Positions 17,339-25,414 of a stretch of 64,000 bases of DNA are shown piece after piece (the stretch's first letter is position 1; each line of letters opens with the position of its first letter). The notes under the pieces are model-generated. The model had not been told where the DNA came from and did no database searches. It saw only the letters and a program-made list of their open reading frames with translations. The position numbers and the translations under genes were made by a program. Location: assembly GCA_013322215.1 (NCBI GenBank), contig JAAMEZ010000003.1:1-64000 (forward strand). The letters run 5' to 3'. The DNA comes from Martinezella rhizogenes. GTDB taxonomy: Bacteria; Pseudomonadota; Alphaproteobacteria; Rhizobiales; Rhizobiaceae.

Positions 17339-19435
17339 ATGACAGGCAAGGCATCATCGGTCGGTAAACATAGTGCAAGCAAGGCTGGCGTGCCGGATGG
17401 GGCCGACACAATGCCGCTGCGCTATGGCGACGACCCCTATGTCTGGGCCTGCTGGCTCTATTATGAAGACGGCAAGACCCAGGGCGACATCGCCGACATC
17501 ATGGGTATTTCGCGGGCGACCGTGAACAGCTATCTCGCCGATGCCCGCAGCCGTGGTATCGTCAATATCTCGCTCGAACCGTCCCGCCTGAGCTCGCTCT
17601 CCATCGCCCAGGAACTCAAGCGTCATTTCGGCCTGCATGACTGTCTCGTCGTGCCCAGCGATGACGGCTCCCGGCCGCTGATCGACCGCCTTGGAACCGC
17701 CGGTGCGCAGGCGATTGCCAGGCTGCTTAAATCCGGCGACACGCTAGCCGTCGCCTGGGGCCGAACCGTTCTCGCCGTTGCCGAACAGGCCAATGTGCCA
17801 AACCTGCAGGACGTCACCATCGTTCAGGCAACCGGCGGCACGCGTGCCCGCTTTGCCTATACGCCGGAACTCTGCGCCGCAGCCTTCGCAAACGCGACGG
17901 ACGGCAAGCTCATCAACATCACGGCGCCTGCCATCGTCTCGACCCCGGAGGTTCGCGAGATTCTGCTGCGCGAGCCCCTGGTCGAAGACCAATTTTCCAC
18001 GCTCTCCAAAGCCAACAAGGCGATTTTCGGCGTCGCATCGCTACGACCGAATTCCACAATTCATAGCAGTGGCTTCTTCGAGTCCGTCTCGCTTCAGGAT
18101 TATCTGGCCAAGAATGCCGTCGGTGTTCTCGCCGGCCGTTTCATCGATGCCAAGGGCCAGCCAGTTGCCGGGCCGCTCGATGACCGCACCATCGGCATAT
18201 CTCTCGACATGCTGAAATCCATCGGCCTTCGCATCGCTGTCGCCGGCGGTTTCGACAAGGTACCGGCAATCCTCGCCGCCTTGCGCGGCGGCTATATCAA
18301 CGTGCTGATTACAGATGCAGCCACAGGCCGCGGCATCCTCAATGCGGACGGCGTGACTGAATTCGACCAGAAAGCCCAGCAGCGTCCGAGAGCGGACAAC
18401 AGCGTTGCCCTGCCCAGCAGCTACCGGACGCACATCAAGAAATTCCTCAACAATCCCGATGATGTCGTCGACGAGATGCTCGAGGGTATCGTCAAGGCGC
18501 ATGCCTCGCATATCGTGCCGATCAAGGGATCGAACCGGGCGCTGGTGGCGCGAAATGGTCCGCGAGTCGGCAAGGTTGGGCTGGTGATCGGCGGCGGCAC
18601 AGGTCACGAACCCTGCTTCCTCGGCTATGTCGGCAAGGGCCTTGCCGATGCCGTCGCCATCGGCAACATCTTTTCCTCGCCACCGCCGACGCCTATCCTC
18701 GAATGCGCCAAGGCCTCTTCCGGCGGGCAAGGCGTGCTCTTCGTCTATGGCAATTATGCCGGCGACGTCATGAACTTCGAAATGGCCGCCGAAATGGCGC
18801 AGGAGCAGCAGATCGACGTCCGCACCGTGCTGACCACGGACGATATCTCCTCCTCGCCGATCGAAGATCGCGAGGGGCGGCGCGGTGTTGCCGGCAACTT
18901 CTTCATCTTCAAGATTGCGGGTGCTGCCTGCGACAAGGGCCTGTCGCTCGATGCTTGTGAGGCAGTGACGCGCAAGGCGAATGACCGCACCTTTACCATG
19001 GGTGTCGCGCTGGAGCCCTGCTCGCTGCCGCAGACACGCCGCCACAATTTCGAGATCGGCCCCGACGATATCGAATTCGGCATGGGCATTCACGGCGAAC
19101 GCGGCGTCACCCGCGAAAGGATGATGACGGCCGACGAGATCACCGACCGCGTGATGGACCGGATATTCTCCGAAATGAAGCCCGCAGCGGGCGATCGCGT
19201 CGCCGTCCTCATAAACTCCTTCGGCGCGACGCCGTTGATGGAACTCTACATCCTGTTCCGCCGCGTCGAGCAGCGCTTGAGCGCAAAAGACATCAAGATC
19301 GAGGCGAACTGGGTTGGGCATTATTGCACGTCGCTCGACATGACCGGCGCATCCATATCCATCCTGCATCTCGATCAGGAGCTGACTGATATGCTGCGCC
19401 ATCCATGCGACACCTTCGCTTTGAAGATCGGATGA
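17339..19435 (+). CDS. SorC-type sugar-binding regulator fused to a complete DhaK domain
   Basis: A 698-residue fusion. Residues about 30-350 form a SorC/DeoR-like regulator: a helix-turn-helix (YYEDGKTQGDIADIMGISRATVNSYLADARSRGIV) and an effector domain (LGTAGAQAIARLL, GDTLAVAWGRTV, AGGFDKVPAILAALRGGYINVLITDAATG). After a short linker, residues about 365-698 are a full DhaK with all three key residues: His423 (GGGTGHEP), Asp476 (NYAGDVMN) and His585 (GIHGERG). The regulator could thus sense pathway flux through its own kinase domain. Bifunctional proteins of this layout have been annotated in rhizobia, but I know of no functional study. The likely target is the operator at 10975-11009. Confidence 0.92.
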   Translation: MTGKASSVGKHSASKAGVPDGADTMPLRYGDDPYVWACWLYYEDGKTQGDIADIMGISRATVNSYLADARSRGIVNISLEPSRLSSLSIAQELKRHFGLHDCLVVPSDDGSRPLIDRLGTAGAQAIARLLKSGDTLAVAWGRTVLAVAEQANVPNLQDVTIVQATGGTRARFAYTPELCAAAFANATDGKLINITAPAIVSTPEVREILLREPLVEDQFSTLSKANKAIFGVASLRPNSTIHSSGFFESVSLQDYLAKNAVGVLAGRFIDAKGQPVAGPLDDRTIGISLDMLKSIGLRIAVAGGFDKVPAILAALRGGYINVLITDAATGRGILNADGVTEFDQKAQQRPRADNSVALPSSYRTHIKKFLNNPDDVVDEMLEGIVKAHASHIVPIKGSNRALVARNGPRVGKVGLVIGGGTGHEPCFLGYVGKGLADAVAIGNIFSSPPPTPILECAKASSGGQGVLFVYGNYAGDVMNFEMAAEMAQEQQIDVRTVLTTDDISSSPIEDREGRRGVAGNFFIFKIAGAACDKGLSLDACEAVTRKANDRTFTMGVALEPCSLPQTRRHNFEIGPDDIEFGMGIHGERGVTRERMMTADEITDRVMDRIFSEMKPAAGDRVAVLINSFGATPLMELYILFRRVEQRLSAKDIKIEANWVGHYCTSLDMTGASISILHLDQELTDMLRHPCDTFALKIG

Positions 19436-19490
19436 ACCTACAAGAATGTGCCCAGCGACAATCAAAATGGCTGGGACCGGGAGGAAGACG

Positions 19491-20147
19491 ATGTCGGAAA
19501 AAGCCGCGCGATGCCTGGGCACGATGTTCCAGCGCATATCGATCGCCATCAATGCCGAAAAGGACCGGCTCTCCGAGCTGGATGGTGCAATCGGCGACGC
19601 CGATCACGGCATCACCATGGCGCTCGGCTTCATGGCGGTGAATGCCGAGCTGGCAAAGCTCGATCTTGCCCAGGCATTGCCCTCGGAAATCTTCTCCGTC
19701 GCAGCGTCAGCCTTCCTCGATGCGGTCGGCGCCTCGACCGGTCCGCTTTATGCCACGGCCTTTCGCCGCGCTTCGCAGGCGCTGACAACGGATCAATCTC
19801 TCTCTCCGGCCTGCCAGGCGATGATCGTCGACGAAATGAGGGCTGGCATCCAGCAACGCGGCAAGGGTCAGCGCGGCGACAAGACCATGCTCGACGCATG
19901 GGTTCCCGCCGCCGAGGCAGCAATCAACGCAAGGGCGCATTCAAACGATGTCACCGCCATGTGGAACGCCATCCTCGAAGCGGCCGAAACCGGAGCAAAC
20001 TCCACGAGCTCCATGATTGCCGCCCGCGGCCGCGCGGCGCGGCTGGGAGAACGGTCGCTTGGGCATATCGATCCGGGAGCGGCTTCGGCGGTGATTATTC
20101 TGCGAGCGATGCGGGATACGTTTGTGGGGGGTAATGTGGATGGTTGA
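19491..20147 (+). CDS. Second dihydroxyacetone kinase subunit DhaL
   Basis: A 218-residue DhaL paralogue. Asp31, Asp36 and Asp38 in LDGAIGDADHG are the Mg-nucleotide ligands, and SARLGERS-like RAARLGERSLGHIDPGAAS closes the fold. The start at 19491 follows GGGAGGAAGACG; the in-frame ATG at 19446 is rejected. It lies 55 bases after the SorC-DhaK fusion and is its natural ATP-binding partner, giving the operon two DhaK-DhaL pairs. It is shorter on conserved sequence than the first DhaL in the middle region (about 100-150). It is the last gene of the operon. Confidence 0.9.
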   Translation: MSEKAARCLGTMFQRISIAINAEKDRLSELDGAIGDADHGITMALGFMAVNAELAKLDLAQALPSEIFSVAASAFLDAVGASTGPLYATAFRRASQALTTDQSLSPACQAMIVDEMRAGIQQRGKGQRGDKTMLDAWVPAAEAAINARAHSNDVTAMWNAILEAAETGANSTSSMIAARGRAARLGERSLGHIDPGAASAVIILRAMRDTFVGGNVDG

Positions 20148-20261
20148 GCGACTAGCAGCCTACTGACAGATGACCTGGCTAAAATGCGCTCGTCAATGCC
20201 TGCCCGATATTGGTTAACCAGCTCCCGTCCTTCTGACTTTCAAGGTTTATGGAGACAATAA

Positions 20262-21326
20262 CTAAAGATCAGGATGCTCAATCCGCTCCCACTCGGCTCC
20301 ATCGAAACGGAAAATATCCTTCTGACCGACAACCCAGAGAATATCGCCAATGCAGCCCGCATAAAAAATGTAGTCGCCGCGCAATTTCGGCAATGCGGGT
20401 GAAAATCTCTTCAGATCGGAGGTTTTCGGATCAAGCTCGAAGAGCCCACCCGGACGCGTGCTCGATGGCAAGACCAATTTGCCTCGATAGGGTGTAATCA
20501 TATGAAAAAGATTATGCTGCGGTCGCAACGAAACCGGCGTAAAGCCGCGAGCATAGCTACCGTGCAGCAACACGCCTTCTCGACCACAGATCCAGATACT
20601 GTCGGAGTTTTCTATGTATATTCCGGTGAGAGCTGCCTCCGGAAGGTGGGTATTCAGCTCATGCAGTTCGGCGCCGTCCCAAAAGCATAGAATTGGCTTC
20701 GTGCCTTCCTCTCCGCAAATGTATATTGCGTCAGCACTTACACCTCTTATGCAATTGAAATAGACATTTCGCGGCTCATCCTTTTCAGAATTCATCAACC
20801 AATCGAGAAATTTGGGATCAGTTGTATCGGGAGCTTCTGCAGTGACTTTACGATGAGCTTCGGGATCATATAGAAGCTTATCCGTCAAAAGACGCCAATC
20901 ATCGCGCCCGTCGCGTATGTAAATTTGGCCGCCCGCTCCGGTAGCATATAATACGTCTTCTATAGACGCGATCGACAGTAGTCGGCCATAGCCCTTAGCG
21001 TCATCGGCCCAACTTCCGGCGCCATGAATTTTCTCGCGAAAATTGCCCTTCCACCATGCATGATAGACGTCGCCTTCAGAGGACATGTAAGTTAGATAAT
21101 CGGTCGTCGGATCAACATCCGGATTGCGGAACAACGTGATGTCCTGCATGTGGAAATTGAAGTTGTCATAGTACCATTGTTCGCCAACTTTACCGTCATG
21201 CTCAAAACGATAGATCCGGCAGTCAGGATCATATGTGTCCGATGTTTCCAACACGGCATTGATGATCAAGACATTCTCGGAGAAAGCGCAGGCGCGGGTA
21301 AATTCGATCTTTAGCTTCTCGCTCAT
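20262..21326 (-). CDS. Beta-propeller-like hypothetical protein of the T6SS effector cassette
   Basis: A 354-residue protein I do not recognise by name. It contains repeated strand-turn units of propeller type, such as VLYATGAGGQIYIRDGRDDW, AIYICGEEGTKPILCFWDGA, SIWICGREGVLLHG and ILWVVGQKDIFRFDGAEWERI. There is no signal peptide, membrane segment or catalytic motif, so it looks cytosolic. A frameshifted paralogue lies just upstream (21436-22401), and the pair ends the leftward T6SS cassette. It may be an orphan immunity or accessory protein; this is inferred from position only. Confidence 0.7.
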   Translation of the reverse strand: MSEKLKIEFTRACAFSENVLIINAVLETSDTYDPDCRIYRFEHDGKVGEQWYYDNFNFHMQDITLFRNPDVDPTTDYLTYMSSEGDVYHAWWKGNFREKIHGAGSWADDAKGYGRLLSIASIEDVLYATGAGGQIYIRDGRDDWRLLTDKLLYDPEAHRKVTAEAPDTTDPKFLDWLMNSEKDEPRNVYFNCIRGVSADAIYICGEEGTKPILCFWDGAELHELNTHLPEAALTGIYIENSDSIWICGREGVLLHGSYARGFTPVSLRPQHNLFHMITPYRGKLVLPSSTRPGGLFELDPKTSDLKRFSPALPKLRGDYIFYAGCIGDILWVVGQKDIFRFDGAEWERIEHPDL

Positions 21327-21435
21327 TATTTTAAATTCGCTCCTGAAATGGCACCAGAAGACAGCGCATCAAGTGTCGGTTGGTATAAGCTGAATAATCC
21401 GCGCTGCGCTATGTATGGAGCAGCCTAAAGCTTTC

Positions 21436-22401
21436 TCACCACTTCGGCGGCAAGCCCTTGAAATCACGCTGCAGCAATTCCGAAGGGATTGCGATCTCGG
21501 CCCAGTCTTCGCCGTCAAAGCTATGCACGCCGTGTTTTGCATCGAAGTATAAAGGATGTCGTCGACGGCCTGAACTTTGATCGGCGTGGGGATATTTCGG
21601 TTGATTATCGGATCAAGAACGGGCTTGAGAGGAGACAAAAGATGCCCGTCGAACCAGTGCAAGGCATAGTCTGAGGCGACGACCATCCGGTCATTGAACG
21701 TGGTGATGGAAATCAGTTTTTCGCTATCTCCTTTGAAAGAAACGTCCTGAAACCCGCTTTCGGCGTTCCCTATCAGGATCACGCCATTGCCGCCGACGAC
21801 CCAGACCTTGCCTTTCGTCTCGATGAAGATATCGGCGAGCGTCGCCGGTTCGGGATAGAACTTTCCGGATCGTGGCGTGGCAACAACCCGCCATTCTTGA
21901 CCGTTCCAATGATAAAGTCGGCCTTCGTTGACGCGACTGGGACCTTCGTCCGCCTCTCTGATGGCATATGCCTCCTCATTTCCGCCTCTTCCTCTTCGGT
22001 CAACGGTCTGTTCATACTCGTGGGAGACAAAATGACGCCCATGTAAATATCATCTTCCGAACCACCAACCAGATCGCCATAGATGAGATAGTCGTAGGTT
22101 TCCGGCGCTTGCGGTAGTTTTCCCTTATGGAACCAGTCCCAGCTGCCATCGGCGATGCGGTAGAGTTGTGAGTGATGACCGGTAACGAAAAAGGCCTCGC
22201 AGATCCGCGTGATCGCATTGACATATCCGAGATCGGTAGCATCGTCGGAATAGACTCCTGCGCCGCCGATTTTCATCTTCGAAGGCTTCCGGTCGTCTGC
22301 CGGTAGGGTGTAGACCTCGCCCTCGACGCTGAGCGCGTGGATGACGGGACGTCCATCGGAATCACGGCGGCATAGAGGCGATATGGATCGAAGGGCTTCA
22401 T
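21436..22401 (-). pseudogene. Frameshifted paralogue of the beta-propeller-like protein
   Basis: The reading starts MKPFDPYRLYAA at 22401 and ends LPPKW at a TGA (21436-21438), but only by switching frame three times: near 22361-22375 (before DSDGRPVIHALSVEGEVYT), near 21971-21985 (before EEAYAIREADEGPSR) and near 21545-21552 (before FDAKHGVHSFDGEDW). Joined, the product parallels the intact neighbour at 20262-21326: GAGVYSDDATDLGYVNAI against GAGSWADDAKGYGRLLSI, and KVWVVGGNGVILIG against SIWICGREGVLLHG. Three separate breaks suggest decay, although low read quality could produce the same picture. Confidence 0.8.
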
Positions 22402-22443
22402 CACGGATATTTCCCTGCTTTCGAGGGAGCTTTTTCTCGATGA

Positions 22444-22797
22444 TCAGGATTTCTCGATAAGAAATACTTCTGCTGTCTCTATGCCGATCCTGACCCTCAA
22501 GTAGTTGCTATCCTCCATCACCGCATGGGGTATGTCGATTTTTGCCACGGGATCATCGGTCAGAAGGACAATTTTATCTCCGTAGGACATCGATATCAGA
22601 ACGCTCCGCATCTCTCGTACTGGAAAGGGACAACGCAGACCGCGCGTATCCGCTATATACGCTATGCCAGCCGCAGCACAGAGAGCGTCTTTCCTCTCCC
22701 GATCTGAGCGAAGATAGGCATCGACAATAGCCTGCAGATCGGCTTCATCGATACATTCATCAGACCAGTCAAATTCGACAGGACGAATGTCGGACAT
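22444..22797 (-). CDS. TusA-domain (SirA-like) protein in the T6SS effector cassette
   Basis: A 117-residue protein. After about 48 residues of acidic, helical sequence comes a TusA/SirA-like domain: DTRGLRCPFPVREMRSVL carries the CPxP motif (Cys56), followed by GDKIVLLTDDPVAKIDIPHAV, the usual second half of the fold. In TusA the equivalent Cys carries persulfide sulfur for tRNA thiolation or other sulfur transfer. The ATG at 22797 follows GGATT; an ATG seven codons earlier is less likely. It lies 46 bases after the DUF3396 immunity gene and before the propeller genes, an unusual place for a sulfur carrier. Function here is unknown. Confidence 0.75.
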   Translation of the reverse strand: MSDIRPVEFDWSDECIDEADLQAIVDAYLRSDRERKDALCAAAGIAYIADTRGLRCPFPVREMRSVLISMSYGDKIVLLTDDPVAKIDIPHAVMEDSNYLRVRIGIETAEVFLIEKS

Positions 22798-22843
22798 CGG
22801 ATTCCCTCGCTCAAGCAACTTCCAGGCGATTTATTTCGGCTCA

Positions 22844-23842
22844 CTAGTCGAAACGCCTGAGCCAGTTCAATGTGTAGGCAAGATATGCCTCGTCATCCAA
22901 ATCCTGCATGGCTCTCGGGAGTTTCAAAATGCCGTATTGATAATCTTCAAATCGGATCGGCTGGATGAAGCGGGCAACCGTTTGATAGGTTTTGGGAATA
23001 CCGCCTGTCTCGGCTGTTCCGAGTATGGGAAGCTTTCCAGCTCGTAGAACGACCCCATCCGAATATCGCTTCACGTCAATATCAGGTGTCAGCCTTTCAC
23101 GGATCATCGTGTCTTCGCCGCCAAGAGCGTCAACGCTAGCCGATCCGAGGATGGTCAACCAGTTTGAAGAGCGAGGCCGCTCATAGCCACCTTCACTGCA
23201 CTCTGACCAATATGTTCCCATCGCATCATACTCCAGACCTGGATACTGCATCAACCATGGGTAGTAGTAGGCATCCTCCATCAGCTCGACACCGGGTCGG
23301 GACAAGGCTCCCAAACCGGAGGAGCCATGGATTGCACCAAGCCGATCGCACCACCGCGTCACGAATGCGACATAACGATCTGGATCTTCGAAAACGAAGC
23401 TGGGGGGGAAGTACACCTTCAGTCCCGAAAGAGGCCTTCTCGTCCCTTTCTCATGCCCAAACGCCATGAACAAATAGAACGAGGGATCGTCAGTTTCCGC
23501 CATATCCACATGTTTAAAGAACAGATAGGCGGTTTCGGAGCTGCCCAGATCGCCGATACTTGTAAAATCTTCAGGAATTCCTACCCCTTTGTATCGCTGC
23601 ATTCGCTTACTGTTACCGTCGCCATAAGGCTGAAAGTGTGTGATCTTATCGGTGAACACGGCCAAATAGTCTTGCAGGCTATCAAGCAAAGCCTGTCGTT
23701 TCTCCTTCTTCCATCCATCGAGAAAATAGATCGACAGCAAGATACCGACGCGAGAACGAATGTTGTGCTTACTCCCTGACCGTAGAACACCACGCTCCTC
23801 GATATCTTTTGGGTCCAGTTTCAGGTCTTGCGGATATTCCAT
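22844..23842 (-). CDS. Type VI immunity family protein (DUF3396)
   Basis: A 332-residue cytosolic protein resembling DUF3396 immunity proteins. Features include an N-terminal strand RVGILLSIYFLDGWKKEKR, LGSSETAYLFFKHVDMAE, and a Trp/Tyr-rich core AYYYPWLMQYPGLEYDAMG followed by NWLTILG. DUF3396 proteins are found as partners of T6SS nuclease effectors. It starts 12 bases after the PAAR-like nuclease gene, so translation is coupled to that of the effector it presumably neutralises. No secretion signal is present, which fits protection against a cytoplasmic DNase. Confidence 0.82.
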   Translation of the reverse strand: MEYPQDLKLDPKDIEERGVLRSGSKHNIRSRVGILLSIYFLDGWKKEKRQALLDSLQDYLAVFTDKITHFQPYGDGNSKRMQRYKGVGIPEDFTSIGDLGSSETAYLFFKHVDMAETDDPSFYLFMAFGHEKGTRRPLSGLKVYFPPSFVFEDPDRYVAFVTRWCDRLGAIHGSSGLGALSRPGVELMEDAYYYPWLMQYPGLEYDAMGTYWSECSEGGYERPRSSNWLTILGSASVDALGGEDTMIRERLTPDIDVKRYSDGVVLRAGKLPILGTAETGGIPKTYQTVARFIQPIRFEDYQYGILKLPRAMQDLDDEAYLAYTLNWLRRFD

Positions 23843-23854
23843 GCGCCATTCCTT

Positions 23855-25414
23855 TTAACAGGGAGCTTCAGGCTTTGCTTTGCCGGACTCGCAGTCGCAG
23901 TCCTCTTCGATATCGAGATTGATCAGGTCTTTTCTTGGGTTCAGCTTATTCTTCCGCGCAATCTCTTCATATGCACCATCGGCCTGCATAGGAGTCTGCC
24001 CATCTACACCACCGCCGGCCTTTGGAAATTTGAGTTCGAATATCTTCCACAGCTTGCCGTCTTTCCACCAGGAGATATCCGGTCGCGGCATCCCGCGCTT
24101 AGGATATTGGCTGGATGGCATGCCCTTGGTGTCAGGCCCCTGACTTTCCGCAGCCTCGTAACCGTTGTTAGGATCATAACTTACTTCGGGACGAGGACCA
24201 TCCGCCGTCGGGCTTTTCGGATAACGTGGAGTCCCGTCCGGATAGGTGCCGTTCTTCGGATCGTAATTATTTTCTCGTATTTTTTGCGCCACACATTCGG
24301 TGTAGGTCTGCGCGCCCTGCCTGTCCTTCATGCATTCGCAGGCCATTTTACAGATATCGTCGCAGGCCTCCCGCTGGGCGGACACTCGAACGTTGGTGGC
24401 GGTTGTGGCTGCTGCCTTTGCTTTATCCCGCGCTGCGGACGAGACGACAGCCTCGACGGTCTTCTTCCTAATTGCGTCAAAGGCGTCCATATCGCCAGCT
24501 GGCAGCGCCGTCGCACGCACTTCGGCCGCGCCTTTTGCCCAAATGGCCATCTGTTCGGTAGTTAGCCCCTGGTTCGGCGTGGTAGCGTAGTAGTCGAATT
24601 CATGAAGTTGATTCTCGATGCGTTGCCGATTAACGGCTCCACCAGTTAGCTCGTTCAGCATGTTGGCCGTGGATTCAGCTCGCCCGAAGATGCTCCAGCG
24701 AAGCAACCTCGACGTCCATGACCCTGGCACGGTGGTTGTCGCACCACCGGATTGTGGGACAGTCGTAGTGTTTCTCGATGAGCCGCCTGCTCCTAACCCT
24801 CCGCCTGCATCCGTCATCGTTCCTGTCGCAGCTTGTGCAATCTGGTAAGAGCCGGGAGGCAAGGACGTCGCCGGACCGAAAGCCTCGTTAAGATCGCCAA
24901 AACCAGCCGATCGCAATGATCCCGGCACAGGATCATTGTCCGTGAGTGTCGGATAGGTCGCTGTGTCGCGGACAAAATACGCCTCACCCACCGTGTTCCT
25001 GTTGTTCATGTCGAAACGGTGCAGATGCGTGATGATCGGGGACCCCTCGGCACGCACCAAGTCAGCGCCTTCGATGGGTTGACAAATGCCTTCCACCGTT
25101 CCTGATTTCACGCCCTTCGCTTGGCCCGGCTCATCACCGTGAACGTGGCAAGTATTGGAACGCAGCACCATGACCTTCTGACTGGTAAAGCGCACGGACT
25201 CCGTATAGTTCTCATCGTGACCGCAAAAATCGACCACGGGATATGGAATGGGTGGCGTCGAGGAGCCGATCGGTGTCTTGCAGACATCCGGCGACAGCGA
25301 GACGATGCGTGCGGCATCGTTGTCACGCAATCCCTCTCGCGGTCGGCTTGTCGTCCACGGAGATGGATACTGTGGTTCGCCGGCATAATTGTCCTTGGGC
25401 GGGGTGAGACTCAT
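23855..25414 (-). CDS. T6SS effector: PAAR-like (DUF4150) domain with VRR-type nuclease C-terminus
   Basis: A 519-residue predicted spike-loaded toxin. Residues about 30-150 resemble DUF4150/PAAR-like tips (SLSPDVCKTPIGSSTPPIPYPV, then VMVLRSNTCHVHGDEPG). A Gly/Thr-rich linker and helical middle follow. A Cys-rich patch (DDICKMACECMKD) precedes the C-terminal nuclease, where RPDI, FELKFP and Q-x-DGAYEEIA give the D / E-x-K / Q arrangement of VRR-NUC (PD-(D/E)xK) enzymes. It likely cuts DNA in target cells. The gene overlaps the DUF2169 adaptor gene by 4 bases and is followed by its immunity gene. Confidence 0.85.
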   Translation of the reverse strand: MSLTPPKDNYAGEPQYPSPWTTSRPREGLRDNDAARIVSLSPDVCKTPIGSSTPPIPYPVVDFCGHDENYTESVRFTSQKVMVLRSNTCHVHGDEPGQAKGVKSGTVEGICQPIEGADLVRAEGSPIITHLHRFDMNNRNTVGEAYFVRDTATYPTLTDNDPVPGSLRSAGFGDLNEAFGPATSLPPGSYQIAQAATGTMTDAGGGLGAGGSSRNTTTVPQSGGATTTVPGSWTSRLLRWSIFGRAESTANMLNELTGGAVNRQRIENQLHEFDYYATTPNQGLTTEQMAIWAKGAAEVRATALPAGDMDAFDAIRKKTVEAVVSSAARDKAKAAATTATNVRVSAQREACDDICKMACECMKDRQGAQTYTECVAQKIRENNYDPKNGTYPDGTPRYPKSPTADGPRPEVSYDPNNGYEAAESQGPDTKGMPSSQYPKRGMPRPDISWWKDGKLWKIFELKFPKAGGGVDGQTPMQADGAYEEIARKNKLNPRKDLINLDIEEDCDCESGKAKPEAPC

